Below are positions 1 through 9,220 of a stretch of 60,476 nt of DNA, one piece after another. This DNA is from Nafulsella turpanensis ZLM-10 (GTDB lineage Bacteria; Bacteroidota; Bacteroidia; Cytophagales; Cyclobacteriaceae), in contig NZ_ANNU01000049.1 in NCBI RefSeq assembly GCF_000346615.1, positions 1 through 60,476 of the forward strand. The letters are read 5' to 3'. Numbering within the stretch: the stretch's first letter is position 1; every line of letters starts with the position of its first letter. Under the pieces are notes generated by a model. The model worked only from the letters and a program-made list of their open reading frames with translations, had not been told where the DNA came from and ran no database searches. Position numbers and translations under genes: made by a program.

Positions 1-77
1 CTCTGGCTCTTCTCCTTGTCTCATAACGTTTCTTTTTGTGTATCGCTATTTCAGGACGGGACACCGGATAAAAATAA

Positions 78-109
78 AAAAGCGGAAGAAAAATCCTTCC
101 GCTTTTTTA
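78..109. terminator. Bidirectional rho-independent terminator
   Basis: An 8-bp perfect stem (AGCGGAAG at 81-88 with CTTCCGCT at 96-103) is flanked by A-runs on the left and T-runs on the right, so it can work on both strands. It lies 43 bases past the stop of the minus-strand subtilisin gene and would also end any transcript entering from the left of the window. Confidence 0.85.
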
Positions 110-151
110 TTATGAGACTAATTAAAACTTACTTACTATTATTTAAGTATA

Positions 152-1366
152 TTAATGAACTATGATTGGGTCTGCATTTCCATCAGGGTCACCAATTACT
201 GTACCATCTGTGCTGGCATTACCTAAAAGTAATACACCGGCAGCATGCGGAGCCGCCATAGAAGTACCACTGATAGTATTGTAGCCACCATCTTTCCAGG
301 TAGACTTAATGTCGACACCTGGCGCACAGTAATCAACAGGAGGGTTCGCCCAGTTAGAGAAGTAGGCAAATTCATCATTTATATCCATGGCAGAGATGGT
401 TACAATATTTGCACCATTTGCCCGGGCAGGAGAATGGTTGTTGGAATCATCTGAATCATTACCAGCTGCAAGGCTAAACACAACCCCATTACTTGAGGCC
501 GCAACCACCGCATCATCAAGTGCCTGCGATACCGGGCCACCAAGGCTCATATTAGCCACGTCACCCGCTTTACCATTCGCACCTACCCAATCCACACCGG
601 CAATTACACCAGAATAAGAGCCGCTTCCACGGGAGTCCAGTACTTTTACCGGAACAACAGTAGCGCCGGCTGCAACACCTACCACACCTACTTCATTATC
701 AATAGCTGCAATAGTTCCTGCTACGTGTGTACCGTGCCCGTTGCCATCATCAGGTGAACCCGCATCGCGACCAGTGGTAAAGGCATTAAAGCCACGGCTG
801 GCATCAACATTCAGGTCTTCGTGGTCCAGGTCAATTCCTGTGTCAATTACCCAGGCAACGTTGCTGCCGGTATAGGTAACTCCACCATTAACACGGGTAA
901 TTCCAAATGGCACTTCTTCGGCAACGGAGCCACCATCTCCCCCACGAACTGGCTTAGCCAACACAATTAAGCGATCCTGCTCAACATAATCAACATTAGG
1001 GTCTTTCTCTAACCGAGCGGCCGTAGCTGCATCTATTTTAGCCGAAAAACCCAGAACGGTGCTGCTATACACCCGGTCAATAGCATCTTCGCTAATTCTT
1101 GCATTTGCAAACATGGACAGAATAGCGGACTTCATTTTAGCCGTACGGGTCGCATAATCCCCGGAAAGATCTACCCGTCCGTTTACTGCACCAGGCTTCA
1201 TAACAATAATGTACTGGCCCTCAATAAGCTGACTTGTGGAAGTTTCCACCATAGACTGCGGATCAACTTGATTCACTAAAGGCTCATCTGTCTGGCAGGA
1301 AGCCAAACCCACCATGGCTGCAATAGATGCAACGGCAATTTGTCTTGTAAAAATGTTTCTGAACAT
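152..1366 (-). CDS. S8 family (subtilisin-like) serine peptidase, lipoprotein
   Basis: Predicted secreted serine protease of 404 residues. The N-terminus is a lipoprotein signal peptide with lipobox LASC (Cys24), so the protein is probably anchored to a membrane. Residues about 50-135 look like an inhibitor I9 propeptide, and the rest is a peptidase S8 domain. The triad is visible: Asp175 in VIDTG, His211 in GNGHGTH and Ser369 in GTSMA, with Asn303 as the oxyanion-hole residue. The protein stops about 20 residues after the Ser motif region and carries no C-terminal type IX sorting domain, so lipoprotein export is more likely than T9SS export. The gene stands alone, with a terminator downstream at 78-109 and a possible -7 box (TAATTTTG, minus strand) at 1503-1510. 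Substrate is unknown; a general extracellular or proprotein-processing role is inferred. Confidence 0.93.
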   Translation of the reverse strand: MFRNIFTRQIAVASIAAMVGLASCQTDEPLVNQVDPQSMVETSTSQLIEGQYIIVMKPGAVNGRVDLSGDYATRTAKMKSAILSMFANARISEDAIDRVYSSTVLGFSAKIDAATAARLEKDPNVDYVEQDRLIVLAKPVRGGDGGSVAEEVPFGITRVNGGVTYTGSNVAWVIDTGIDLDHEDLNVDASRGFNAFTTGRDAGSPDDGNGHGTHVAGTIAAIDNEVGVVGVAAGATVVPVKVLDSRGSGSYSGVIAGVDWVGANGKAGDVANMSLGGPVSQALDDAVVAASSNGVVFSLAAGNDSDDSNNHSPARANGANIVTISAMDINDEFAYFSNWANPPVDYCAPGVDIKSTWKDGGYNTISGTSMAAPHAAGVLLLGNASTDGTVIGDPDGNADPIIVH

Positions 1367-2107
1367 AAGAAAGTGGTTAAAATTAAAAATGTAACTAAAA
1401 CAAACTTAAAGAATAAAAATTAATAAAACCAATATTTTTAGTCTATAAAATTTCTAAAAAGGCCTTTACGCACATATTTAATGAGCCAAAATATTGATTC
1501 GGCAAAATTAAAAATCGTCAATTCAGGTAATTGTTTAAGCAAAAAGTATTTTTTTTTGGAAACCTTCATGAGAAAAATACAAATAGTTGGTTTCCTGCAT
1601 TTTAAAAACCAGTTCTTATAGAAGAATCAGCTAAACCATTTCCTTCAGCAACAACAAATCCATTACTGTAATTTAATTTTATAAAAGAATAATGATAGTA
1701 ACCAGTCATGGGTTTCCATCTAAAGACCAAAAAAAATTACAAGACGCAGAAGTATGTTCTTTTTAAATAAAAAATTTTTCTTCTTACAAAAGAAACTCTT
1801 TTAGACGCTCTGTCTATCAGTTGTCATAAAAAGCTGAATAGCCAAAAAAATTTTTAAGGAAGGAAGGACGTGCTTGTTTAGACAGAGATAAAAAGGACTC
1901 ATTTGGCAGCCCCATCACCCCCCCTTCAGGTACAGCCTGATGTTTTTGACCCTCTCTACCCAAACAATTAGGTTTGTCCGCAGAGAAAGCAGTGAAAAAA
2001 TTAAAAATTCAGAAAGATTACCTCAGGTCTTTGGGGAGAAGCCAGCCGACAACTTTTAGCAGATCAAAAGAAACTAGCAGGGCTACCTCCAGTAAAAAAC
2101 AAAAAAA
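1367..2107. other. Gene-free AT-rich intergenic region
   Basis: About 740 bases without a convincing reading frame on either strand. The left part holds the upstream region of the subtilisin gene, including a possible -7 box (revcomp TAATTTTG, 1503-1510). The rest is AT-rich with short homopolymer runs and a C-run near 1917-1924. I see no tRNA, clear repeat or attachment site. Confidence 0.6.
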
Positions 2108-2146
2108 CTCCTGCATCTGGCAGGTTTAATTTACCAAATGCAGGAG
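2108..2146 (-). terminator. Rho-independent terminator of the L,D-transpeptidase gene
   Basis: CTCCTGCAT (2108-2116) pairs perfectly with ATGCAGGAG (2138-2146). Read on the minus strand, the stem is followed by a run of seven T residues (complement of 2101-2107). It sits 22 bases past the stop codon of the gene at 2169-3032. Confidence 0.85.
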
Positions 2147-2168
2147 GAGGCGTAAATTAAAGAATTAT

Positions 2169-3032
2169 TTACCTGGACGCTGCTAGTTCGAATCCACTTT
2201 CTGCAAAGTAATTGACAGCGGCATCAGTCCGGAGAAGTTGGGAATCTTCGTTATATTTCTGGTCAGGGGCATAAATAAAAAGTACGGTTCGGGCATCTAT
2301 CGCCTCCACAATGGCGTCTTTATTTTCGAAAGGAACAGCAGGACAACCAAAGCTACGCCCTAAACGCCCCTGGGCCTCTACAAAAGCCTCACTGGCATAA
2401 TCTGCTCCATGCAAAACAATGGCCCGCTCACGGGCATTATCATTATAACCTTCTTCCAGGCCATCGAGCCGCAGGCTAAGCCCGTACTTTCCATGGTATT
2501 TTTCACCTGTCAGATAAAAGCCGAGGCTACTGGTATTCGAATTTCTGACATTGGAAAAGCTTTCCGCAAATAAGGTTCCGCTATTTCGTCCATGGGCCAC
2601 CAATTCATGAAACAGAAGCTCCTTTTGGTCCAGGTCAATTATCCATAAACGCTTTTGGGAAGAGGGAAGGGAAAAATCGATAAGAGTGAGGATGTTTTTC
2701 TCTGAGAGAGAGTTGGCCTTTTGAATGTTCAGGAACCCAATTAGGCCTTTGCGGAAAACCTGGAAATCCGGTCTGGCCGCAGTTCCCCAGTCAAACTGGC
2801 TATACAAATTCAGGAATGCTTCTTCCGCCATCTGCCGCTTTAGTGCATCACTAAAAATAGTTTTTACAGTTGCTTCTTTTTCTGAAGCAGGGGTATTGAG
2901 GAAATAAGCGGTAGATCTGGCTTTTGAAGATGTTTTTATTGATTCGGGATCAGATTTCCCTGGCATTATGGGTGAGGCAAATGAGAAAAAAGAAAATAAA
3001 ACAATGCTGAGTGTTAGGAGCGTTTCCTTCAT
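2169..3032 (-). CDS. Murein L,D-transpeptidase catalytic domain protein (YkuD_2 type)
   Basis: Exported protein of 287 residues with an N-terminal signal peptide (hydrophobic residues 4-20). The C-terminal half has the family motif: His208 in LHGADY and the nucleophile Cys230 in GRSFGCPAVP. This is the pattern of the YkuD_2 branch of cysteine L,D-transpeptidases, which form or exchange peptide cross-links in peptidoglycan. Residues 85-120 form the usual N-terminal part of this branch. The gene is a single unit with its own terminator at 2108-2146 and a divergent neighbour (ABC-F gene) upstream. Whether it makes 3-3 cross-links or attaches proteins to murein cannot be read from the sequence. 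Confidence 0.9.
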   Translation of the reverse strand: MKETLLTLSIVLFSFFSFASPIMPGKSDPESIKTSSKARSTAYFLNTPASEKEATVKTIFSDALKRQMAEEAFLNLYSQFDWGTAARPDFQVFRKGLIGFLNIQKANSLSEKNILTLIDFSLPSSQKRLWIIDLDQKELLFHELVAHGRNSGTLFAESFSNVRNSNTSSLGFYLTGEKYHGKYGLSLRLDGLEEGYNDNARERAIVLHGADYASEAFVEAQGRLGRSFGCPAVPFENKDAIVEAIDARTVLFIYAPDQKYNEDSQLLRTDAAVNYFAESGFELAASR

Positions 3033-3394
3033 AGTTGCTGGTTTTGTTGGCTATTCCGGTTTCGTCTGGCTAACAGCAGCTTGGAACTTAGTGTTCCCCA
3101 TAATCGAAAAAACCTCTAATTTTAAGTTGATGATGAATCAATGGTAATATATACCCACCTAAGCTGGCTTTAAGGAGCCAGCAGCTGGTATAGGAACTAA
3201 TTTGATATTGAGTAGAAGGACCATAATATATAGATAATGAAGCGCAGACCTTTGCAAAATCCCACCTGCATTCTCCCGAATTCAGGTCCAAAAATAAACC
3301 AACAATGACAGAGAGAATAAATTAGCCTCCCTGCACCTTCACTCATCAGTATAATATCTCATCAGCAAATTAATTTTCTCCGTACCTTTGCAGC
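3033..3394. promoter_or_regulatory. Divergent intergenic region with -7 box for the ABC-F gene
   Basis: A 362-base spacer between divergent genes. It contains TACCTTTG at 3383-3390, a match to the Bacteroidota -7 consensus TAnnTTTG, only four bases (CAGC) before the ATG at 3395. If used, the transcript would be leaderless or nearly so. I find no clear -33 TTTG at the usual spacing. A 67-codon minus-strand frame at 3088-3291 shows no recognisable features and is not called. Confidence 0.55.
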
Positions 3395-5290
3395 ATGAAT
3401 CATTTATCGGTCGAAAATCTTAGTAAAAGCTATAACGAGAAGGAATTATTCTCAGGAATTACCTTCGGCATTAACCAAGGACAAAAAGTAGCACTGGTCG
3501 GGCACAATGGCTGCGGAAAGTCTACCCTCCTGCGCATTATTACCGGACACGAAACTTCCGATAGCGGTCAGGTAGTGTTTGCCAATGACCTGCGAGTTGC
3601 CTACCTCCACCAGAATCCCCAGTTCCGGGAAGGCGACACTGTAAAAGAAGCCGTTTTCGACCGCCAGAACCCTCTATTGGCCCTGGTATCTGATTACGAA
3701 TATTACCTTCACAAATCAGAAACAGACCCTGCCGCGGCCGAAAAGCTGCAGGAGCTGCTACCTGCCATGGAAGAGCAAAATGCCTGGGATTACGAAAGTC
3801 AGGTAACGCAAATTCTCGGAAAGCTGGGAGTATATGACCTGGAACAGCGGGTCGATAAAATGAGCGGCGGGCAGAAAAAGCGTGTGGCGATGGCTAAAAC
3901 ACTTATTGAGAAGCCCGATTTTTTAATTCTCGATGAACCTACCAACCACCTCGACCTGGAAACCATTGAATGGCTCGAAGATTACCTTGCAAAAGCCCAG
4001 CTAACGCTGCTAATGGTAACGCACGACCGCTATTTCCTGGAGAGAGTAACCAATGAAATTATTGAGATCGACGGCGGTAAGCTGTACAAATATAAAGGCA
4101 ACTACAGCTATTTCCTTGAAAAGAAAGCTGAACGGGAACAGATGCAGGCCACTGAGGTCGACAAAGCCCGTAACCTGATGAAGAAAGAATTGGAATGGGT
4201 ACGCCGGCAGCCAAAAGCACGTGGTACCAAGGCCAAGTACCGTATGGATGCCTTCGAAGATATTAAAGACAAAGCAAGCCAGAAGCTCGGCCGCAGCCAG
4301 ATGGAGCTGGATGTAAAAACCAGCCGGGTGGGTGGTAAAATTTTGGAGGTAAAGAAAATATCCAAATCGTACGGCAACAAAACGCTTTTCAAAGACTTTA
4401 GCTATACCTTTAAAAAAGGCGACCGCATAGGTGTGGTGGGCAAAAACGGCATGGGGAAGTCCACCTTCCTGAATATTTTAACAGGTGCTATACCCCCGGA
4501 TAGCGGCGAGGTAGACAAGGGAACCACCATTGTATTTGGCTACTACTCACAGGAGGAAGCTGTTTTTAACCCCGAACACCGGGTAATTGATGTGGTAAAG
4601 GAGGTCGCTGAGGTGGTGCAAACCGGCAGCGGCAAAGAGCTTACCGCCAGTCAGCTCCTTAATTACTTCCAGTTTCCGCCGGCCGTACAATATACCCCGG
4701 TTAAGAAACTCAGCGGCGGAGAAAGAAGACGCCTGCAGCTCTTAAGGGTGCTAATCAAGAGTCCGAACTTCCTGATACTCGATGAGCCAACCAATGACCT
4801 CGACATTACCACCCTCAACATTCTGGAAGAATACCTGGAAAGTTTTGGCGGCAGCCTCATTATTGTATCGCACGACCGCTATTTCATGGACAGGCTGGTA
4901 GACCATTTGTTCGTACTCGAGGGAAATGAAACCATTCGTGACTTCCCTGGGAATTATACCGACTACCGGGAAACCATAGCCGAAGAAGCTGCCGAAGAAA
5001 AAGAGAAAGAACAGGCGGCTCAGACAAAAAAAGAGCAGCCTGCTCCCAAACCAGCCCCCACTAAGACAGAAAAACGAAAGCTGACCTTTAAAGAGCAAAA
5101 GGAGTTTGAACAGCTGGAAAAAGAGATCGCTTCCCTGGACCAAAAGCGTAAAAAGCTTATTGAGCAGCTCAACAGCGGCAGTGGAAATCATGAAGAGCTA
5201 ACCACCCTTTCTAAAGAAATTGAAGAAATTGGGGAGCAGATTGATGAAAAAGAGATGCGCTGGCTCGAACTGAGCGAATTTGTAGAATAA
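3395..5290 (+). CDS. uup: ABC-F family ATPase, Uup type
   Basis: Soluble protein of 631 residues with two ABC nucleotide-binding domains and no membrane segments, as in ABC-F proteins that act on the ribosome or on branched DNA. Domain 1 has Walker A GHNGCGKST (36-44), signature MSGGQ (156-160) and Walker B DEPTNHLD (180-187). Domain 2 has GKNGMGKST (349-357), LSGGE (439-443) and DEPTNDLD (463-470). The charged linker at about 235-305 corresponds to the P-site tRNA interaction motif. A Lys/Glu/Pro-rich spacer (530-560) leads to a C-terminal coiled coil (562-630), the ABC_tran_CTD typical of Uup and related paralogues. Start choice is fixed by the -7 box four bases upstream. The next gene follows after 40 bases. 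Confidence 0.93.
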   Translation: MNHLSVENLSKSYNEKELFSGITFGINQGQKVALVGHNGCGKSTLLRIITGHETSDSGQVVFANDLRVAYLHQNPQFREGDTVKEAVFDRQNPLLALVSDYEYYLHKSETDPAAAEKLQELLPAMEEQNAWDYESQVTQILGKLGVYDLEQRVDKMSGGQKKRVAMAKTLIEKPDFLILDEPTNHLDLETIEWLEDYLAKAQLTLLMVTHDRYFLERVTNEIIEIDGGKLYKYKGNYSYFLEKKAEREQMQATEVDKARNLMKKELEWVRRQPKARGTKAKYRMDAFEDIKDKASQKLGRSQMELDVKTSRVGGKILEVKKISKSYGNKTLFKDFSYTFKKGDRIGVVGKNGMGKSTFLNILTGAIPPDSGEVDKGTTIVFGYYSQEEAVFNPEHRVIDVVKEVAEVVQTGSGKELTASQLLNYFQFPPAVQYTPVKKLSGGERRRLQLLRVLIKSPNFLILDEPTNDLDITTLNILEEYLESFGGSLIIVSHDRYFMDRLVDHLFVLEGNETIRDFPGNYTDYRETIAEEAAEEKEKEQAAQTKKEQPAPKPAPTKTEKRKLTFKEQKEFEQLEKEIASLDQKRKKLIEQLNSGSGNHEELTTLSKEIEEIGEQIDEKEMRWLELSEFVE

Positions 5291-5330
5291 GCCAGCTTCT
5301 CCTAAATTACAGAACGGACCAGCGCTGAAA

Positions 5331-6392
5331 TTGCATGGAGAAGATAAAAAAGAGCAAGAAGGAATTCGCCTGTTACAGAAAAGTCTGGAAGAGTGGCAGG
5401 AAAAAGGATACCTGAACAACGAGCAAAAAGAAGCTCTTGAAGATAGCCTGGAGCCCACCACCTTTAACTGGCAGGATCTTTCACTTTCGGCTTTTGTCTT
5501 TGCCATCGGCTGCAGCTTTATTGCCATTATTGCTTTATTTGCCGACCGCTGGCTCATGCAGGCCCTCAACCAGTTTGTTGAAACCAGCGATTTTATCAAG
5601 AGCTTTGTACTTGCCCTGCTTGCGCTCGTCCTGTACCTGCTAGGGTGGCGCAGGCAACAAAAGAAGAGTAGCAACACTACTTACAGCAACGAAACTTTTT
5701 ATACACTTGCCAGCTTTGCCGCGGCCATGGCCATCGGCTTTTTAGGCATAGCCCTTGGAGGAGGAAGAGGCACGCTAACCGCCATGCTGGGTTTAGCGGC
5801 TGTACTTTACATGAGCTTAGCCCTGTTCCTCAATTCCCGCCTGAACTGGCTATTCGGGATACTGGCCCTTGCAGCCTGCTTTGGAGCGGCCACCGCCAAA
5901 GGAACCGACTACCAGGCTTACTATAAAGGGATGAATTATCCGTTGCGCTTTATTATTTTTGGTACGCTGCTAACTCTCTGCAGCTATCTCCTTACCCTTC
6001 ACTCCCGCACCAGAATATTCAGTAAAATGACCAGGATAGTAGGTATTAGCTCACTGCTCTTTTGTCTGTGGCTGATGTCGATTTTTGGCAACATGGTCCG
6101 CTATGACCTGTGGGAGCAGGTTTCCCAAAGCCACTTTCTTGGCTGGTCGCTACTGCTGATGATTTGCGCTGCTTTAACTACCTGGTGGGGACACCGCTCC
6201 GGCCAGCTCACTATTCGCGACCTCGGTATTACTTTTTTTATTCTCAACCTCTATACCCGCTATATTGAGTACTGCTGGACGATTATGCCAAAAGCCCTCT
6301 TCTTTTCCCTAATGGCCCTTTCCTTCTGGCTTGTCGGCAAGCAGGCAGAGAAGTTCTGGCAATCAGAAAAAAAGGAGCAGACTGGCATCTAA
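5331..6392 (+). CDS. DUF2157 domain membrane protein (TTG start)
   Basis: Integral membrane protein of 353 residues. The first 45 residues are a soluble helical segment with the LxxLxxxGYLNNEQ pattern of DUF2157. They are followed by about nine hydrophobic segments. The frame has no ATG before residue 76, so the TTG at 5331 is the only start that keeps the DUF2157 motif; the nearby ATG at 5335 is in another frame and stops quickly. It probably shares a transcript with the ABC-F gene 40 bases upstream. It ends one base from the convergent nucleoside phosphorylase stop. Function of the family is unknown. Confidence 0.82.
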   Translation: MHGEDKKEQEGIRLLQKSLEEWQEKGYLNNEQKEALEDSLEPTTFNWQDLSLSAFVFAIGCSFIAIIALFADRWLMQALNQFVETSDFIKSFVLALLALVLYLLGWRRQQKKSSNTTYSNETFYTLASFAAAMAIGFLGIALGGGRGTLTAMLGLAAVLYMSLALFLNSRLNWLFGILALAACFGAATAKGTDYQAYYKGMNYPLRFIIFGTLLTLCSYLLTLHSRTRIFSKMTRIVGISSLLFCLWLMSIFGNMVRYDLWEQVSQSHFLGWSLLLMICAALTTWWGHRSGQLTIRDLGITFFILNLYTRYIEYCWTIMPKALFFSLMALSFWLVGKQAEKFWQSEKKEQTGI

Positions 6393-6393
6393 C

Positions 6394-7251
6394 TTAAGCC
6401 CTATCCAATACTTTTTCTATCAGGCCCTCCACCACCAGGTCGGGCGTGGAAGAAAACTCATTACTGATGCGGTTGGCCAGAATAGCGTTGATACTAATTA
6501 CCTCATGGCCCAGAATTTTACCCATGGCGTAATAGCCGGCGGTTTCCATTTCGAAGTTGGTGAGCATTTTATCTTGAAAGCGGAAGCGGCTAAGGGCTTC
6601 CACCATATTTGGTAATCGAAGCGTAGCCCGCACCTGCCGTCCCTGGGGCGCATAAAAGCCGGGACTGGTAAGGGTATTTCCACGAATCATGTCAAAGCCT
6701 ATTTTTTCGAGCAGCTTTTGCGAACCCCGCACTACATAAGGTTTAAAAGGCAGCTCGCCGGTATCGTGCAGTGCGTTCGAAAAGTTAGCTTCTTCGTCCG
6801 TATTGCTCAGCTGGTAAAAGAACATGAGCGTATCAAGCCCAATGGCATAATCAGACACCAGTTGACTCCCTACCGGAATGTTCAGCTGTAAGCTGCCGGA
6901 TGTTCCCAGCCGGATAATATTGAGAGAGGTATGCTCCTTCTTTACAATACGGAGGTGCAGGTCAATATTCACCAATGCATCGAGTTCCATCATCACAATT
7001 TCAATATTATCCGTTCCCATGCCAGTGCTCAGTACTGTCAGGCGCTTTCCTTTATAGGTGCCGGTATGGGTAACAAACTCACGCTTAGCAACTTTATGCT
7101 CAATTTTATCGAAGTGGCGGCTAATTTTACTCACCCTTTCCGGGTCTCCCACCGTAATAATGGTATCGGCTAACTGCTCAGGGCGCAGTCCTAAATGATA
7201 CACACTTAGGTCCGGGTTTAATACTAGTTCTGATGGCGGGATTCTTTCCAT
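6394..7251 (-). CDS. Nucleoside phosphorylase, uridine phosphorylase-like (PNP_UDP_1)
   Basis: Cytosolic enzyme expected to cleave nucleosides with phosphate, releasing base and ribose-1-phosphate (pyrimidine or purine salvage). Features seen: phosphate-binding GDPERV near the N-terminus, STGMGTDNIEI in the central part, RLGTSGS, and the ribose-binding acidic motif NFEMETAGYYAMG near the C-terminus. The frame is open to 7329, but the ATG at 7251 gives 285 residues and begins directly with the conserved region, whereas the 26 extra residues are unlike the family. Overall similarity favours the Udp group, though the substrate is not proven. It converges with the DUF2157 gene with one base between stops. 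Confidence 0.88.
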   Translation of the reverse strand: MERIPPSELVLNPDLSVYHLGLRPEQLADTIITVGDPERVSKISRHFDKIEHKVAKREFVTHTGTYKGKRLTVLSTGMGTDNIEIVMMELDALVNIDLHLRIVKKEHTSLNIIRLGTSGSLQLNIPVGSQLVSDYAIGLDTLMFFYQLSNTDEEANFSNALHDTGELPFKPYVVRGSQKLLEKIGFDMIRGNTLTSPGFYAPQGRQVRATLRLPNMVEALSRFRFQDKMLTNFEMETAGYYAMGKILGHEVISINAILANRISNEFSSTPDLVVEGLIEKVLDRA

Positions 7252-7359
7252 GGTAAAAAATGATTGGTGGTTGTCTAATCTAAAGTAACAAAAAAAGTGC
7301 AGGATGCCCAGCTTTGCACTATTCATCACCGCACTTTATAATCAATTAATAGTTGTTTC

Positions 7360-8304
7360 TTATTTCCGGGCCATTCCTTTAAAAGGATTATAGCCATTCA
7401 TTTCTTTCTGATAATAGCCGGTGCCGTCGTAAGGCCGTTTCTCAGGGTGTTCCCTGCACTCTGGGCTGCAGGCCCCTTCCAGCTCCCATCCGCAGCTCTC
7501 GCAAATAGGTACATGCAGGTTGCATACCGGGTTTGCACAATTGACCATGCGATCGTCGGACCTGCCACATACATGACACTGGCTAACCACCTTTGGATTC
7601 ACCTTATTCACATCCACCGCTACACGATTATCGAAAACATAGCACTTGCCCTCGAAATCTTCTCCACCAGCTTCTATGCCATACTTGATAATGCCGCCGT
7701 GCAGCTGGTATACATTTTCGAAACCCTGCTCCAGCAGGTAAGCAGAGGCTTTTTCGCATTTAATACCGCCTGTGCAATAGGTAAGGATTTTCTTTCCTTC
7801 CAGCTTCTCCTTCATCTCCTTTACCTTTTCAGGAAAGTCTCGGAAGTTCTCAATATCAAGCGTGAGGGCTCCTTTAAAGCGGCCCATCATATGCTCGTAA
7901 TTAGAACGCACATCGAGAATAACCACATCGTCCTTATCCTTCAGCTGCTTAAATTCTTCAGGAGAAAGGTGCTGCCCCGTCCGTTGCACCGGGTTGATGT
8001 GACGGAGACTGGAGTGCACTATCTCGGGCTTTACCCGTACATGCAGCTTCTGGAAAGCATGTTTATCGCTTTCCTCTACTTTAAAGTCGATGGAGGCAAA
8101 GCGGGGGTCGGCCTTCAGGTGAGCCATATAAGTTTCGCAATCGGCTTTCAGCCCGCTTACGGTACCATTAAGACCTTCTTCTGCCACAATGATACGGCCC
8201 AATATGCCATTCTCCAGGCAAAAACGATGATGTTCTTCCCGGAACTTCTCCGGGTCGTCAATCTGCGTATAGCAGTAATAAAGAAGTATGCTGTATTTTT
8301 CCAT
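7360..8304 (-). CDS. trhO: tRNA uridine(34) hydroxylase TrhO (rhodanese family)
   Basis: Predicted O2-dependent enzyme making 5-hydroxyuridine at position 34 of tRNAs (family of E. coli YceA). The protein has an N-terminal acylphosphatase-like domain with VAEEGLNGTVSG, a central rhodanese domain whose active Cys177 lies in TYCTGGIKCEKA, and a C-terminal cysteine-rich segment (CHVCG, CxxxC pairs) likely to bind zinc. The frame extends to 8391, but the ATG at 8304 begins with the family N-terminus MEKYSILLYY and gives 314 residues; the extra 29 residues are discarded. Neighbours are unrelated, consistent with a stand-alone tRNA modification gene. Confidence 0.93.
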   Translation of the reverse strand: MEKYSILLYYCYTQIDDPEKFREEHHRFCLENGILGRIIVAEEGLNGTVSGLKADCETYMAHLKADPRFASIDFKVEESDKHAFQKLHVRVKPEIVHSSLRHINPVQRTGQHLSPEEFKQLKDKDDVVILDVRSNYEHMMGRFKGALTLDIENFRDFPEKVKEMKEKLEGKKILTYCTGGIKCEKASAYLLEQGFENVYQLHGGIIKYGIEAGGEDFEGKCYVFDNRVAVDVNKVNPKVVSQCHVCGRSDDRMVNCANPVCNLHVPICESCGWELEGACSPECREHPEKRPYDGTGYYQKEMNGYNPFKGMARK

Positions 8305-8444
8305 AAGAATAACTTTTCCTGCTTCAGACAGGGTGTTATTTAAATTAGTATTGAGTCGTGAGTAATGAGGAAAGAATAATAAAAACTGCACAATGGCTGC
8401 TCAGTTCCTTTTTTATTCTCTCATTCAACCATTCTATTATTCTA

Positions 8445-9083
8445 TCATTTCTTTATTGGCTGTGCAGGGTTTCCAAAAACAGTGTCTTTGGCTTTTACAT
8501 CGGCCACCACTACTGAGCCCGCTCCAATGCGTGCTTTTTTGCCAATGGTAACGCCGGATACAATGGTAACGCCGGAACCAATAAAGGCTCCTTCTTCAAT
8601 GGTAACCCCACTTCCTACCACCGCACCTGCACCTATCTGCACGAAATCGCCTGCTTTAACATTAAAGTCCAGCAAGGCTCCACTGTGCAGAATGCAATGA
8701 CTCCCCAATTCTGTACCGGCTCCTATCTTTGCCTGCTGATTTATAAAGTTTCCATGACCGATACTGGCCGATTTTGCAATAACCGCCGTACGGTGAACGG
8801 CATTAACCGGCTGCATTTTCCGGCGCTCGTGCAACATTTCCACCAGGCTCTGGCGATATGTGTTTTCATCGGCCGCCACGAAGGCTTCGCACTTTTTGCC
8901 AATGAGCTTGAGGTAGCCATCATCGTCAGTACTGCCCAAAACCGGTATGGTATCAATTTCCTTTCCATGCTCTTTCTCATCATCTTCCAGAAAACCATAT
9001 ACCACTACGCCATTATCCTGAAAAATTTCCAATGCTGCCCGGCCTATACCGCCAGCCCCTAATATCATTACCGGTTTATCCAT
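8445..9083 (-). CDS. NeuD/PglD-like sugar O/N-acyltransferase
   Basis: Protein of 212 residues. The N-terminal 80 residues form a Rossmann-like domain beginning VMILGAGGIGRAALE, and residues 95-205 are a left-handed beta-helix with hexapeptide repeats ([IV]Gxxxx), as in NeuD and PglD acetyltransferases. These enzymes transfer acetyl groups from acetyl-CoA to sialic-acid-like or amino-sugar precursors of surface glycans. There is no sugar biosynthesis cluster next to it, so the acceptor is unknown. A -7 box (TACCTTTG on the minus strand, 9159-9166) lies 76 bases before the start. Confidence 0.85.
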   Translation of the reverse strand: MDKPVMILGAGGIGRAALEIFQDNGVVVYGFLEDDEKEHGKEIDTIPVLGSTDDDGYLKLIGKKCEAFVAADENTYRQSLVEMLHERRKMQPVNAVHRTAVIAKSASIGHGNFINQQAKIGAGTELGSHCILHSGALLDFNVKAGDFVQIGAGAVVGSGVTIEEGAFIGSGVTIVSGVTIGKKARIGAGSVVVADVKAKDTVFGNPAQPIKK

Positions 9084-9158
9084 TTCTTATGCTAAAGTAC
9101 AAAATGATTCATCCTGAAAAGCAGCAGGACCAAACAGCCCTTCTACTCCATTTTGCTG

Positions 9159-9166
9159 CAAAGGTA
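9159..9166 (-). promoter_or_regulatory. Bacteroidota -7 box (TACCTTTG) for the NeuD-like gene
   Basis: CAAAGGTA on the plus strand reads TACCTTTG on the minus strand, matching TAnnTTTG. It is followed by GCAGC, the same flank as the boxes at 3383-3390 and 32040-32047. A leader of roughly 70 bases is implied. Confidence 0.55.
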
Positions 9167-9220
9167 CGCTTATTCAGGCTTATCTTCAACAGGCAGAAAA
9201 AACTATCAGTTCCGTTCCTT

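Noticed and set aside
3088-3291. 67-codon minus-strand frame
   Set aside because: No motif, no clear start signal, and it lies in a divergent promoter region.
7447-8343. 298-codon plus-strand frame opposite trhO
   Set aside because: Shadow of trhO; no recognisable domain or signal peptide.
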